This document shows positions 33,562 to 43,466 of a stretch of 64,000 nucleotides of DNA, one piece after another; the stretch's first letter is position 1; every line of letters starts with the position of its first letter. The position numbers were made by a program, and so were the translations under genes. A model generated the notes under the pieces. That model made no database searches. It was given only the letters and a program-made list of their open reading frames with translations, and was not told the DNA's origin. Origin of the DNA: Spirosoma lacussanchae (lineage in GTDB: Bacteria > Bacteroidota > Bacteroidia > Cytophagales > Spirosomataceae); NCBI RefSeq assembly GCF_005870035.1, contig NZ_SWJG01000001.1, positions 1,351,639 through 1,415,638 of the forward strand, in the 5' to 3' direction.

Positions 33562-33811
33562 ATTTTCGATGAAGGGGCGACCGTTGTCGTTTTCCTTTAT
33601 CGTGGCACAAAAGTAGGGGCTTTTGGTGTTATACACAAGAGGGCTCCTAAAAAAACTTGACGGAGTTGATCAGGATGCCGATTTACTGGCTGACTATCAG
33701 TTTGGTTTCTGCTAAAAATTTTTTTCTGTTGCCAGCTCCTCTTCACAGTTTGTTAACCGGCAAAGGTTGCAAAGACCAGTTGCAGGTAGTACATTTATCC
33801 TAATAACCCAA

Positions 33812-34360
33812 ATGGCCATGCTCACGTCAGAATCGTACGTCGAATTAGTGAACCGGGGATACAGCCGGTCTCAGCAGGACGGAAGCCGGCCTTATCCCGT
33901 TGCCTGTTATGAAGTTTTTCTGCTCAGTCAGGCGCAGCAACGGGCAAAAAACAAAGAAGCGGCTCTGTTCAGGCAGCTGGCCGACATCTTTGACTGGGAC
34001 CTGCCCCGCCGGAAACGCAACGCTTACCTGCGGAAACTACAGAACGGTCATACCCTCGTGCTGACTGATTTGTCCAAAACAATTCTGTGGACGAGTCAGA
34101 ATTTTCTGGCCATGACCGGCTACGCTCATACCGAAGCCCTCGGCCGGACTCCCAAAATGCTTCAGGGACCGGATACCGACGTGCATACCCTGCAGCAGGT
34201 GCGCGATTCGCTCGACCGGGCCGACTCGGTAGAAGCTGATCTGCTCAATTACCGGAAGAACGGAGAACCGTATATCTGCCGGGTGCATATTGACCCTCTC
34301 TACAATAATCAGAACGAGCTGACGCACTTTCTGGCGGTAGAGAGCGAAGTAGCGGCCTAG
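33812..34360 (+). CDS. PAS-domain protein, LOV-like but without the photoactive cysteine
   Basis: A 182-residue cytoplasmic protein from the ATG at 33812 (an ATG two codons later is possible; a TTG at 33767 less likely). The N-terminal third is helical. The C-terminal PAS domain contains HTLVLTDLSKTILWTSQNFLAMTGYAHTEALGRTPKMLQGPDTD, then LLNYRKNGEPYICRVHIDPLYNNQNELTHFLAVESEV. The GRTPKMLQG segment corresponds to the LOV signature GRNCRFLQG, with Pro where the flavin-binding Cys should be. A LOV photocycle is therefore not expected. No output domain is attached, so it must act through a partner. Confidence 0.85.
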   Translation: MAMLTSESYVELVNRGYSRSQQDGSRPYPVACYEVFLLSQAQQRAKNKEAALFRQLADIFDWDLPRRKRNAYLRKLQNGHTLVLTDLSKTILWTSQNFLAMTGYAHTEALGRTPKMLQGPDTDVHTLQQVRDSLDRADSVEADLLNYRKNGEPYICRVHIDPLYNNQNELTHFLAVESEVAA

Positions 34361-34423
34361 CCCGGCAACGACAGAGCGCACCCATACCGTCAGTCAGGCA
34401 AGCGGTAGGTAAATCGATATATG

Positions 34424-34470
34424 AAACAGCCCGGTCCTTTTGCTATAGACAGCGAAGGGCCGGGCTGTTT
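34424..34470. terminator. Bidirectional terminator between PAS gene and acidic small gene
   Basis: A 16-bp stem with one G-U pair (arms 34424-34439 and 34455-34470, 15-base loop) between convergent genes. The plus-strand arm ends in TTT and the minus-strand arm ends in TTT, so both directions have a short U run. Confidence 0.8.
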
Positions 34471-34487
34471 CGTTGAAGGGCGTGCAT

Positions 34488-34676
34488 CTAATCCGAGTCG
34501 TCGAGTTCGTTGGCGTCGTCGGGCGTCATTTTCTCGGCGTCGTTGGCCTGTAGGGCCTGCTGAGTTTCCGGGCGCGTGGCCGATGAACTGATGTCGGTAT
34601 CGCCGGGATTTTGCGGGTTAGGGCGGTCCAGGTCGGTCTCGCTGACCTGCGCCGGGGCGTCGGCTCGTTCTTTCAT
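34488..34676 (-). CDS. Small acidic, probably disordered protein
   Basis: A 62-residue ORF, rich in Asp, Pro, Gln, Asn and Thr, with no hydrophobic core (ends EKMTPDDANELDDSD). A strong terminator follows its stop codon and it has its own gap upstream, so I favour a real gene. Such short acidic proteins are common in the phylum but I do not recognise a function. Confidence 0.6.
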   Translation of the reverse strand: MKERADAPAQVSETDLDRPNPQNPGDTDISSSATRPETQQALQANDAEKMTPDDANELDDSD

Positions 34677-34804
34677 AGCGTTTCGTGGTTTTGGTTTACT
34701 GGCAGAACGGCCTCCCTGCCGAAATGTTTACCGCTCAGGCAGGTTTCGGTTTTTTCAAAACTATTGGCCGATTATTTGCAGTTATTACTGTACATACTGC
34801 TGCT

Positions 34805-35830
34805 ATGAAACGTTTTTTGATTGTCTTTCGCTGGTCTTTACTTGTCCTTTTGTTGCTGGTAGTTGGCACCTTATCAGTTGCCTGGTTTGTTGATTTCCGG
34901 CAGTCTGATGAGGAACTGGCCGCCGAATTTCAGGAACAGCGCATTCGTCCAACGGTACACCGGTACCAGATCGATACCCCCGATGGCGTACCCCGAACCA
35001 TTCGGTTTATGGAAACACCCGCCCGGGCCGACCGGTCAGACACCGTTGCAAAACCGGTGGTTCTGTTTGTACATGGCGCCCCAAGTTCGTTGTCATTTTT
35101 CAACGCTTTCTTTAAAGACACCCTGCTGCTCAACCGCGCTCAGCTGGTAGCGGTCGACCGGCCGGGCTATGGCTATTCTGACTTTGGCCGGGTCGAAACG
35201 TCGGTAGTGCGGCAGGCTGAATTGCTGCAACCGCTCATCGATCGATACCGCAATGCCTCGTATCTGATGATTGTGGGCTCGTCGTACGGCGGGTCGGTAT
35301 CGGCGCGGCTGGCGATGAACAACCCCGGCCTGGTCGATCATGTGGTGTTCGTATCATCGGCGCTGGGGCCCGGGCTGGAGCGAACCTACCCAATCAGCTA
35401 CCTGGCCGATAGTCCGCTCATTCGCTGGTGCGTACCGACGCTGCTGCGGCTGGCCAACGATGAAAAGCTGGCTCACCAGCGCGCGCTCGAAGCCATCCTG
35501 CCCGACTGGTCCCGAATCCGGGCCAGCATCACGATGCTGCACGGTCAGCGCGACGAACTGGTTTATCCGACAAACGTAGATTTTGCGCAGAAGAAGCTGG
35601 TTAACGCCCGGGTCAAGCAGTTCCTGCTGCCCGAGAACCGGCACGATATCGTGTTCAACAAGCGCGAATACATGACCGAAATCCTGCTCGACATCCTGAC
35701 CCGGCGCGATGTGAAAGAAGCCGTTAAGGCCAAATCGATGGTGGGGAAAGCCGGGGATGTCCCTAAGCCAAAAACCGCGGGTGAAGCCGGGATGCTGACC
35801 ACCCTGGCTCCGGTAGCCTCACAGCACTAG
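34805..35830 (+). CDS. Alpha/beta-fold hydrolase, membrane-anchored
   Basis: A 341-residue hydrolase from the ATG at 34805; in-frame codons back to 34685 are not coding-like. One N-terminal membrane helix (FLIVFRWSLLVLLLLVVGTLSVAWFV) anchors a periplasm-facing domain. Catalytic parts visible: oxyanion segment LFVHGAPSSLSFF, nucleophile elbow VGSSYGGSVSA (Gly-x-Ser-x-Gly), acid in MLHGQRDELVYP, and histidine in ENRHDIVF. The substrate is unknown. Its last 12 bases overlap the end of the convergent UbiA-like gene. Confidence 0.88.
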   Translation: MKRFLIVFRWSLLVLLLLVVGTLSVAWFVDFRQSDEELAAEFQEQRIRPTVHRYQIDTPDGVPRTIRFMETPARADRSDTVAKPVVLFVHGAPSSLSFFNAFFKDTLLLNRAQLVAVDRPGYGYSDFGRVETSVVRQAELLQPLIDRYRNASYLMIVGSSYGGSVSARLAMNNPGLVDHVVFVSSALGPGLERTYPISYLADSPLIRWCVPTLLRLANDEKLAHQRALEAILPDWSRIRASITMLHGQRDELVYPTNVDFAQKKLVNARVKQFLLPENRHDIVFNKREYMTEILLDILTRRDVKEAVKAKSMVGKAGDVPKPKTAGEAGMLTTLAPVASQH

Positions 35831-36646
35831 AGCTGGCATCCAGAATACGCCGTCGCCCAGCCAGCGGTACCGCTCGTTGCGTAGAAAATAAGCCGGATAC
35901 CGCTGGATGCCGTACAGCACCACGCTCATCAGCGCCAGAATCAGCGCCGACCGCTGGGCAAACCGGTCGTCGGTCGAGAAACACACCACGAACCCGGTCA
36001 CAACAATACCAAAGGTCAGCCAGCGCAGCAGGGTATCGCAGCGGGCCGCGCCCAGCACGGTAACCAGCGATGATTCGGGCCGGGCCGTGCCTTCGCGCTG
36101 TTCCATCACATCGAACAGCAGCAGATTCTGCAGAGCGATACCCAGAAACATACCAAACTCGGCCAGTTCGATACCGCGAACGGTGGGCCGCTGCGCCCAG
36201 ACGCTGCCCCAGATGCCGACGGAGTACAGCACCGCAATCATTGGCTCTTTCAGATACAGGGCCGGGTGCCCCGCTGGAAGCCGGTACACCGCCAGCACAT
36301 AAGCCGCACACACGCCCCCCAGCACTATTCCAAACTTGACTACCGGAGCGGGCAGAAAGAACGTCAGGATCAGGGCCAGCCCCGCCGACCCCGCCACCAC
36401 GCGCCAGAGCAGCGGGGCGTACTGCTGATGAAAGCGGTGCCGGGGCGTTGTGGGTTGCGTGGGCTTCTGGATGTCGAGCAGCCGGTCTGTTGCATAGATG
36501 ATAAACACCACCAGCGCCAGCACGATCGGTGTGGCCCAGTGAACGGGATCGACATCGGAAAGGCGGGCGGCCATTCGGTTCGACAGGACGGCCCCCATCA
36601 CGACGGGGAAACTCAGGTAATAGGCGTTGCGGATAGGTGTAATCAA
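35819..36646 (-). CDS. Multi-pass membrane protein, probably UbiA-prenyltransferase superfamily
   Basis: A 275-residue protein with about eight or nine hydrophobic helices. YATDRLLDIQKPTQPTT (about 51-67) resembles the first Asp-rich motif of UbiA enzymes, in weakened form. LLLFDVMEQREGTARPESSLVTVLGAARCD (about 175-204) stands where the second motif is expected. These enzymes move prenyl chains to aromatic acceptors or related lipids. The motifs are not canonical, so the family call is moderate and the substrate unknown. It lies 33 bases downstream of the MOSC gene on the same strand and may share its transcript. Confidence 0.6.
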   Translation of the reverse strand: MITPIRNAYYLSFPVVMGAVLSNRMAARLSDVDPVHWATPIVLALVVFIIYATDRLLDIQKPTQPTTPRHRFHQQYAPLLWRVVAGSAGLALILTFFLPAPVVKFGIVLGGVCAAYVLAVYRLPAGHPALYLKEPMIAVLYSVGIWGSVWAQRPTVRGIELAEFGMFLGIALQNLLLFDVMEQREGTARPESSLVTVLGAARCDTLLRWLTFGIVVTGFVVCFSTDDRFAQRSALILALMSVVLYGIQRYPAYFLRNERYRWLGDGVFWMPALVL

Positions 36647-36679
36647 AACAGGCAGTAGTCAGTAGCCAGTAAACAGATT

Positions 36680-37579
36680 TCAGGCGGTCAGGTTTTCAGA
36701 TGACGACAGGGGTGCGGGAGCGGCCAGCCAGGGTGTTGTACGGTTTGTTACCTCAACGGCCTGACCCACGCTTAGTTGCGCCGATGAGCGAGGCCCGTCA
36801 GTCGCTGCGAGTACATTCTGACCGAACAGAATTTTATGTTTCCACTGGCGGAAGGTGCTCAGGGTCCGGAGGGGTTCTTTGCCGGTTTCGCCGGTAGCGG
36901 GGTCGATGGTGGTCAGCACGCAGCGGGCGCAGGGCTTCACGCCGTAGAAGTCCAGTTCACCAACCCGGAACTGGCTCCAGCTGTCTTCGTCGTACGGCCC
37001 GCTACCGCTTACCACGATGTTGGGGCGAAACCGCTGCATAGTTACCGGCTCCGGCAGCCGCCGGTTCAGCTCGTCGAGGGAAGCCTGCCCGATGAGCAGA
37101 TACGGGTAACCGTCGGCAAAGCTAACGGCGGGCAGCTGACCGGCTTCATCGGGGCGGGCGTAGCCGGGTTCCACAGACCGGTGGGTAGTGTCGGGCATGT
37201 AGACCAGCCGACACGGTTTGCCCAGCGCGTTGGTGAACCAGCGGTCGGCTTCGTCGCTGACGGCCAGGGCGGGCACATCCTCGCTGTCCCAGATCGTTAC
37301 TGGCAGCGGAACCAGGGTGTCGGGCAAGGGCGTAAGCGGTAGTTCGAGCACCTGGTCGGGGCGCTGGCGGTGCCAGATCAGCAGCTGGTCGTTGCGGAGC
37401 GCGACGTCGATCAGCGCCATGTGGTGGTTCGATCGCTGGGTGATGAACAGACCGTGGGTATCGACCAGCATGAACCGCCGGTCGTACTGAAAGCCTCTGG
37501 GCGTAACGATCGCTTCCTGAACGGCGATGCCGCCAAGCGATTTGATGGGGTACAGATACAGCGCTGAAATCGTTGGCAT
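36680..37579 (-). CDS. MOSC-domain protein (molybdenum-cofactor sulfurase-like)
   Basis: A 299-residue protein with an N-terminal MOSC beta-barrel (MPTISALYLYPIKSLGGIAVQEAIVTPRGFQYDRRFMLVDTHGLFITQR) and a C-terminal MOSC domain. The latter contains MQRFRPNIVVSGSGPYDEDSW and KPCARCVLTTIDPATGE; the Cys in CARC is the conserved one. Related proteins (YcbX, mARC) handle molybdenum-cofactor sulfur chemistry or reduce N-hydroxylated compounds. No iron-sulfur domain is attached. It is 63 bases downstream of tsaD on the same strand. Confidence 0.9.
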   Translation of the reverse strand: MPTISALYLYPIKSLGGIAVQEAIVTPRGFQYDRRFMLVDTHGLFITQRSNHHMALIDVALRNDQLLIWHRQRPDQVLELPLTPLPDTLVPLPVTIWDSEDVPALAVSDEADRWFTNALGKPCRLVYMPDTTHRSVEPGYARPDEAGQLPAVSFADGYPYLLIGQASLDELNRRLPEPVTMQRFRPNIVVSGSGPYDEDSWSQFRVGELDFYGVKPCARCVLTTIDPATGETGKEPLRTLSTFRQWKHKILFGQNVLAATDGPRSSAQLSVGQAVEVTNRTTPWLAAPAPLSSSENLTA

Positions 37580-37642
37580 AGAAGGCGGTAGTTAGTCGAT
37601 ACGCAATCGGGACGCCAGCACGAACCGATCCATGACGGCTGG

Positions 37643-38641
37643 CTAGACGTGTAGCCTTGGCAGGGGGCTGATGGTCTGGTCGGCAAAAGCACCTGCTTCG
37701 TACTTGAACTGGGCAGCCATGGCAATCATGGCCGCATTGTCGGTACAGTACTCGAAGCGCGGAATATAAACCGTCCAGCCCTGCTCATCGCCCAGCTGCG
37801 TCAGCGCCGACCGAAGGCCGCTATTGGCCGATACGCCCCCGGCAATGGCGATGTGCCGAATGCCCGTTTCGCGAACCGCCCGTTTCAGCTTGGTCAGCAG
37901 CATCTGGATCAGCGTATGCTGAATACTGGCGCAAATATCGGGGAGGTTTTGCTGAATAAAATCAGGATTTGTCTTCGTATTGTCGCGCAGAAAATACAGA
38001 ATGGCCGTTTTGATGCCGCTGAACGAATAGTCGAGCCCCGGCATTTCGCCGAGCGGAAACCGGAACGCCAGCGGGTTACCGGCTTTGGCATAGCGATCGA
38101 TAAGCGGCCCGCCGGGATAGGGCAGGCCTAACAACTTGGCCGACTTGTCGAAGGCTTCGCCCACCGCATCGTCCTGCGTTTGGCCAATTACGGTCATGCT
38201 GAGCGGCCCGTCGATGCGCACCAGCTGGGTATGTCCCCCGCTAACGGTCAGGCACAGAAAGGGAAACGGCGGCCGGGGTTCTTCGATAAAATGAGCCAGC
38301 ACATGCGCCTGCATGTGGTTGACGTCAATCAGCGGAATGTTGAGACCCAGTGCCAGGGCCTTGGCAAAGGAAGCCCCGACCAGTAGCGACCCCAGCAAAC
38401 CCGGCCCCCGGGTAAACGCTACCGCCGACAGGTCAGTTTTCGCTATATTTGCGTCGAGCAAGGCCCGTTCTACTACCGGCATAATGTGCTGCTGATGCGC
38501 CCGCGAGGCCAGTTCAGGCACCACACCCCCATATTGCTCGTGAATTAACTGCGTCGCAATAATGTTTGAGAGAAGATGACCGTTGGATAGGACAGCCGCC
38601 GATGTTTCATCGCAGGACGATTCAATTGCCAGTATATTCAC
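37643..38641 (-). CDS. tsaD: TsaD, tRNA N6-threonylcarbamoyladenosine transferase subunit
   Basis: TsaD transfers threonylcarbamoyl from its adenylate to A37 of tRNAs that read ANN codons. I choose the GTG at 38641, giving 332 residues beginning NILAIESSCDETSAAV after the initiator. An ATG at 38710 would prepend 23 atypical residues. Signatures are DVNHMQAHVLAHF (metal-binding HxxxH), LTVSGGHTQLV, PYPGGPLIDR, and IAGGVSANSGLR near the C terminus. Length and motifs are complete. It is divergent from tamB. This is an essential gene in most bacteria. Confidence 0.96.
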   Translation of the reverse strand: MNILAIESSCDETSAAVLSNGHLLSNIIATQLIHEQYGGVVPELASRAHQQHIMPVVERALLDANIAKTDLSAVAFTRGPGLLGSLLVGASFAKALALGLNIPLIDVNHMQAHVLAHFIEEPRPPFPFLCLTVSGGHTQLVRIDGPLSMTVIGQTQDDAVGEAFDKSAKLLGLPYPGGPLIDRYAKAGNPLAFRFPLGEMPGLDYSFSGIKTAILYFLRDNTKTNPDFIQQNLPDICASIQHTLIQMLLTKLKRAVRETGIRHIAIAGGVSANSGLRSALTQLGDEQGWTVYIPRFEYCTDNAAMIAMAAQFKYEAGAFADQTISPLPRLHV

Positions 38642-38771
38642 CGTAAAAACAAAAGGATAATGTTTTCTGTAGCTTGTATAAGGAAAGTCGCGGCTAAACC
38701 GTTCCCTCAAAAAGACGTCTAACGCATAGCTTTTCCCGCATACACTACCCGATCAGGCATTTCCGGACCGA

Positions 38772-41700
38772 ATGCGTCAGTTTCTCGTCATATTTCTCAA
38801 GACACTTCTCTATCTGTTCCTGACGGCGATAGGGTTGCTGGTTGGCGTTATACTGGGGCTTCAGATTCCGGCCGTGCAAACCCGGCTGGCGCAGGAGGGC
38901 GCCACCTACCTGTCCGACAAACTTAAGTTTCCCGTTACCGTCGGGGGCGTATCGGTCAAGTGGTTCGACTCCATCACCCTCGAAGATGTCAGCATCCGCG
39001 ATCTGCAGAACCGGCCCATGATCCGGGTAGGGCGGCTGGATGCCAACTACAACCTCCGTAACCTGATCGACTCGTCGGCGCATAACCTGCATCTGGACGA
39101 GGTGGTGCTCTACCGCCCCAATGTGCAGATGATCAAGAACCCGGCCAACGGCGATACCAATCTGGACGATTTCATCGCGCGCATCGAAGAGCTGACGTCC
39201 GACCCCACTAAACCCAGCATCCCAAACCAGAACGTGCCGTTCACGGTGGCCCGGGTCACCCTGGCCGATGGGTCCTATACGCTCTACGACCCGCGCGAGC
39301 CGCTGCTCAACAATCCGAACCGCTTCGATTACGATCACTTCACGATTCAGCACATCAACGCCGATGTCAGCAATCTGCTCATTCTGGGCGATACCGTGGC
39401 GCTCGATATCAAGGGCCTGTCGGGCGTCGATCGTGACTCGCGGCTGAAGATCCGGCAGCTGGATACCAAACTTCTGTACTGCAACACCAAGCTGGAACTG
39501 GCGCAGCTGTACGCGCACATTGGTAATTCGATTATCCGCAACGAACTGGTTTTTCAGTACAAAAAACCGTCGGCATTCGGGCATTTCAACAGCCAGGTGA
39601 CCATGCGCGCTAATTTCCGCAACAGCCAGGTGCGGTCTAAAGACCTGGGCTTTTTCTCCGATTACCTGCGCGGCCTGGAGGAAACCTGGCTGCTTTCGGG
39701 TCAGTTTAAAGGGACCGTGGAGGATTTCCGCCTGAGCCGGACCGACCTGCGGTTTGGCGCGGGGGGCCGGAGCCGGCTGGCGGGCGATCTGGCCTGGAAA
39801 GGACTGCCCGATATTGACCGGACCACGGTGGCCTTTGCCTTTACGCCCTCGGTGGTGAACATGGCCGACATCCGACAGTATTACCCCGACCCGGCTTTTA
39901 ACCAGACTGTACAGAAGCTCGGAACCGTAGCCTTCAACGCCACCTTTGCGGGGGCCTTCGATGACTTTAAAACCAAAGGGGATTTCCGCACGGCGCTGGG
40001 CCAGGTGACGGGCGATCTGGCGCTGAAGCTCGGCAACCAGGCCGACCCGACTACCTACGTCGCCAATCTGAAAGCAACTGCGCTGAACCTCGGTCAGCTC
40101 ATCGACCAGCCTGAGCAGTTCGGCCTGCTCGACGGCGAAGGGCGCATCATAGGGCGTGGTACCGACCTGGCCCGGGCCAGCGTCGATGTCGATGCCCGGC
40201 TGGCCCGTTTCGGCTGGCAGCGCTACGAGTACCGGAATCTGACCCTGCGCGGCAATCTGCAAAAGGCATTTTTTCACGGGCAGCTGGGACTGAATGATCC
40301 TAACGCAGTACTGGCCGTGGATGGCGAGTTTGACATGCAGGGCGCTCGCAATCGGTTCGATCTGCACGGCACCGTGAAGAAGGCTGACCTGCGGGCACTG
40401 GGCTATCTGAGCGACTCCCTGGTGGTACAGGCCGATCTGGATGTGCAGCTGACGGGAAATAAGCTCGATGATCTGGTCGGGAGCATCGCCCTGCAGAACG
40501 CTGAACTGAGCCTGAACCGGCGCAACCTGAGCGTAGGTACGCTGACGTTGCAATCGACGGTTGAGCGGACTAGCGCACCAGCCGCGCTGCCCGGTCGCGA
40601 TTCGGTCAGCAACCAGCGCTATTTCGACCTGGACTCGGAGTTTCTGACGGCCCGGCTGCAGGGGGCGTTCCAGCTTCAGCACACATTCGACGATCTGACC
40701 CGGCTGGCACGCGAATACCAGCTCTATTTTGAGGGCGATGCTGCCGGGATGAAAACCTACTACGAGCAGAAGCGACTGCGCGCCCGCCGGTCGGGTCAGG
40801 CTGCTGCGTCGCGCTACGGCGTCGATTTTCAGTTTACGGCCAAAGACACCCGGCCGCTGCTGACGTTTCTGGCGCCAACCTACCATGTTGCGTCGGCTTC
40901 GCGGCTCGAAGGTCGGTTTACGGTCGACAGCCTGTCGTTTCTGACAGCTACGCTCAAAACGGATTCTATGCGGCTCGGCTCGCTGGCGTTTGGCCGGAGC
41001 GAACTCGACCTGACCAGCTCCAAATACACCTACGATCAGGCCGTGCTGGCCTCGGCGGTCCTGAGTTCAGACCGGCAGACGTTTAGCTCGCTGCTGCCCA
41101 CCCAGCAGCTGCAGGCCGAAGCCTCGTGGGACGTCGATCATATCGAGTTCACGAGCAGTATCGAGCAGGTCGGCAGTACCAACCGGGCTAACCTGAACGG
41201 CGAGCTGCGGTTCAAAGGCGATGCCATCGACCTGACCTTCCGCCCGTCGCGACTGCGCGTACTCAACGGCGACTGGGTACTGAATCCGGCCAGCCTGATC
41301 CGGAAGGTGGGCGATGAATACACCCTCCGCAACGTGTCGGTGCAGAATCAGGATCAGCTTATCCGCGTATCGGGTCAGATTTCGCCCGACACCACCCAGC
41401 ATCTCGACATGGTGGCTCAGAACTTCCGGCTGGCGTCGCTCAATCCGGTCCTGCTTACCAGCCTTGGCGGGATTCTCAACGGTAGCCTGTCGCTGCGTGA
41501 CATCTACGAAACTCCCATTGTTGAGAGCGAGCTGGCTGTCAATGCCCTCTCGTACGATAACGCCCTGATTGGCGACGTACATGGGCGGCTGGCCTGGGAT
41601 CAGTCGGCCCAGCGGCTCAACGTCAACGCCGACGTTAACCGCAACGGAGCCAGTGTGCTGACCCTGACGGGGAACTACACGCCCCAGCAGAAAGCCAGTC

Positions 41701-43454
41701 CGCTGGCCCTCAGCGCCAGTGTGAACGAGGCCGACCTGCACGTACTGGAAGCGTTTACGACCGGTCTCTTCTCCAACCTGGGCGGTACGGCCAGTGGTAA
41801 AATTGCCGTTACGGGTCAGCCATCGGCACCCGTTTTCAAGGGAGAGCTGGCCGTAAAAGGGGGCCGGGGGCGCTTCGACTACCTTAAAACTGACTTTACC
41901 TTCGACGATGTCATCTATTTCGGGGAGAACGAGATTATTACCCGCCGACTGACCCTGCGCGACACCGACGGCAATACCGCTCAGCTGCGAGGTGGGGTGT
42001 ATCACGACGGATTTCGGTATTTTACCCTGGGATTCGATGCCGATTTCAAGAACTTTAAAATTCTGAATACGACGGCCAAAGACAACGACCTGTTCTACGG
42101 CCAGGCCATTGTGACGGGCAAGGCCGAACTCTACGGACCGCTCAATAATCTCACCATCCGGGCCAACGCGACCAGTAATAAAGGCACGCGCATTTTTATT
42201 CCGCTCGACGGGGCTACATCGGTCGCGTCAGATGATCGGATTCGGTTCGTGAACCGGAGCGCGCTGACGGCTGGTCAGCCTGCCAGACCCACCGACGCCA
42301 CACCAGCTTCGGGCGACGTTGACCTGTCGCGGATTCAGATGGACTTTAACTTCGACATTACACCCGACGCGTATTGCGAAATTCAGCTGGACCGGCAAAC
42401 GGGCGACATCATCAAAGCCTACGGCCAGGGTCGGCTTGGCATGAAAGTCGATACCGAAGGCGACTTCACCATGACGGGCAGCTACGAGATCCAGAAAGGT
42501 GATTATACGTTCACCTTCCAGAATGTGATCAACAAACGATTCCAGATACAGCCCAACAGCCGGATCACCTGGACGGGCGATCCCTACGGCGCCCTGCTCG
42601 ACGTAACGGCGGCTTATACCCAGTATACCTCGCTGGCTCCGCTGCTGGCAGTAAACGGCACTACAAACCGAACCGCCGATCAGTCGCGCCGGTACCCGGT
42701 CGATCTGCTCATCAAACTGAACGGCGAGCTGGGGGCCCCCGCCATCAGCTACGACCTCGACGTGAAGGAATACCCGGCGTCGTCGGATTTCCGGCAGGCG
42801 GTGACCAGCTTCGAGTCGCGGTTGCAGAGCAACGAGCAGGAACTGACCCGGCAGGTCAGCAGTGTTCTCCTGTTCAACCAGCTGTTGCCCGAAGGTACGA
42901 GCCTCTTCGATCAGAATCAGGTCAACTCAGGCGTGGCCAACAGCGTGAGCGAGCTGCTCTCTAACCAGATCAGCCGACTGGCCTCCAACCTGGACGAAAA
43001 CCTGGATGTGGGGGTATCGTTTGGCGGGTTCACGGGCTTCGGTACGCAGCAGAACGAAAACCTGCTCAACAATCTGCAACTCCGGTTCTCGTATCGGCTC
43101 CTGAACGACCGGCTCCGGATCAGCCGCGACGGTGGGTTTACGTATGGCCAGAGCCAGTACAACGCGGCCAGCCTGCTCGGTGAGTGGACACTCGAGTACT
43201 TCATTACGTCTGATGGCCGATTGCGCGCCAAGATGTATAACCGCAATCAGCAGAGCATACTGGGGCAGGGGAGTATCAACAGCACCATTACCACGGGTGG
43301 TGGACTGAGCGTACTCTATACCCGCTCGTTCAACCGGCTCTTCAACGTCCGGCGGCCAACGCCCGGCATACAGTCGATCCCGCCCGCCCCCAGCGAGCCG
43401 TCCCCCACGGCGCCCAGCTCCATCACCACCTTCACAAGCCGGGGCGCTTTCTAG
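38772..43454 (+). CDS. tamB: TamB-like giant translocation and lipid-transport protein
   Basis: A 1560-residue envelope protein. An N-terminal membrane anchor (FLVIFLKTLLYLFLTAIGLLVGVILGL) precedes a very long stretch of beta-strand repeats, typical of AsmA/TamB proteins that form a hydrophobic groove between membranes. The C-terminal TamB (DUF490) domain is seen from about residue 1150. It includes GSYEIQKGDYTFTFQNVINKRFQIQPNSRITWTGDPYGALLDVTAAY and SVSELLSNQISRLASNLDENLDVGVSFGG. Such proteins move phospholipids and assist outer-membrane protein assembly. The Ser/Pro-rich tail (SIPPAPSEPSPTAPSSITTF) is lineage-specific. It is divergent from tsaD. Confidence 0.93.
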   Translation: MRQFLVIFLKTLLYLFLTAIGLLVGVILGLQIPAVQTRLAQEGATYLSDKLKFPVTVGGVSVKWFDSITLEDVSIRDLQNRPMIRVGRLDANYNLRNLIDSSAHNLHLDEVVLYRPNVQMIKNPANGDTNLDDFIARIEELTSDPTKPSIPNQNVPFTVARVTLADGSYTLYDPREPLLNNPNRFDYDHFTIQHINADVSNLLILGDTVALDIKGLSGVDRDSRLKIRQLDTKLLYCNTKLELAQLYAHIGNSIIRNELVFQYKKPSAFGHFNSQVTMRANFRNSQVRSKDLGFFSDYLRGLEETWLLSGQFKGTVEDFRLSRTDLRFGAGGRSRLAGDLAWKGLPDIDRTTVAFAFTPSVVNMADIRQYYPDPAFNQTVQKLGTVAFNATFAGAFDDFKTKGDFRTALGQVTGDLALKLGNQADPTTYVANLKATALNLGQLIDQPEQFGLLDGEGRIIGRGTDLARASVDVDARLARFGWQRYEYRNLTLRGNLQKAFFHGQLGLNDPNAVLAVDGEFDMQGARNRFDLHGTVKKADLRALGYLSDSLVVQADLDVQLTGNKLDDLVGSIALQNAELSLNRRNLSVGTLTLQSTVERTSAPAALPGRDSVSNQRYFDLDSEFLTARLQGAFQLQHTFDDLTRLAREYQLYFEGDAAGMKTYYEQKRLRARRSGQAAASRYGVDFQFTAKDTRPLLTFLAPTYHVASASRLEGRFTVDSLSFLTATLKTDSMRLGSLAFGRSELDLTSSKYTYDQAVLASAVLSSDRQTFSSLLPTQQLQAEASWDVDHIEFTSSIEQVGSTNRANLNGELRFKGDAIDLTFRPSRLRVLNGDWVLNPASLIRKVGDEYTLRNVSVQNQDQLIRVSGQISPDTTQHLDMVAQNFRLASLNPVLLTSLGGILNGSLSLRDIYETPIVESELAVNALSYDNALIGDVHGRLAWDQSAQRLNVNADVNRNGASVLTLTGNYTPQQKASPLALSASVNEADLHVLEAFTTGLFSNLGGTASGKIAVTGQPSAPVFKGELAVKGGRGRFDYLKTDFTFDDVIYFGENEIITRRLTLRDTDGNTAQLRGGVYHDGFRYFTLGFDADFKNFKILNTTAKDNDLFYGQAIVTGKAELYGPLNNLTIRANATSNKGTRIFIPLDGATSVASDDRIRFVNRSALTAGQPARPTDATPASGDVDLSRIQMDFNFDITPDAYCEIQLDRQTGDIIKAYGQGRLGMKVDTEGDFTMTGSYEIQKGDYTFTFQNVINKRFQIQPNSRITWTGDPYGALLDVTAAYTQYTSLAPLLAVNGTTNRTADQSRRYPVDLLIKLNGELGAPAISYDLDVKEYPASSDFRQAVTSFESRLQSNEQELTRQVSSVLLFNQLLPEGTSLFDQNQVNSGVANSVSELLSNQISRLASNLDENLDVGVSFGGFTGFGTQQNENLLNNLQLRFSYRLLNDRLRISRDGGFTYGQSQYNAASLLGEWTLEYFITSDGRLRAKMYNRNQQSILGQGSINSTITTGGGLSVLYTRSFNRLFNVRRPTPGIQSIPPAPSEPSPTAPSSITTFTSRGAF

Positions 43455-43466
43455 CCGGCCGGAAAC

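Noticed and set aside
33307-33636. 109-codon minus-strand ORF over the tRNA
   Set aside because: It runs through tRNA-Asp and its terminator; the tRNA explains the region.
38745-40886. 713-codon ORF antisense to tamB
   Set aside because: Composition is that of a shadow of a G/C-rich gene; no recognisable domain, and tamB on the other strand is complete.
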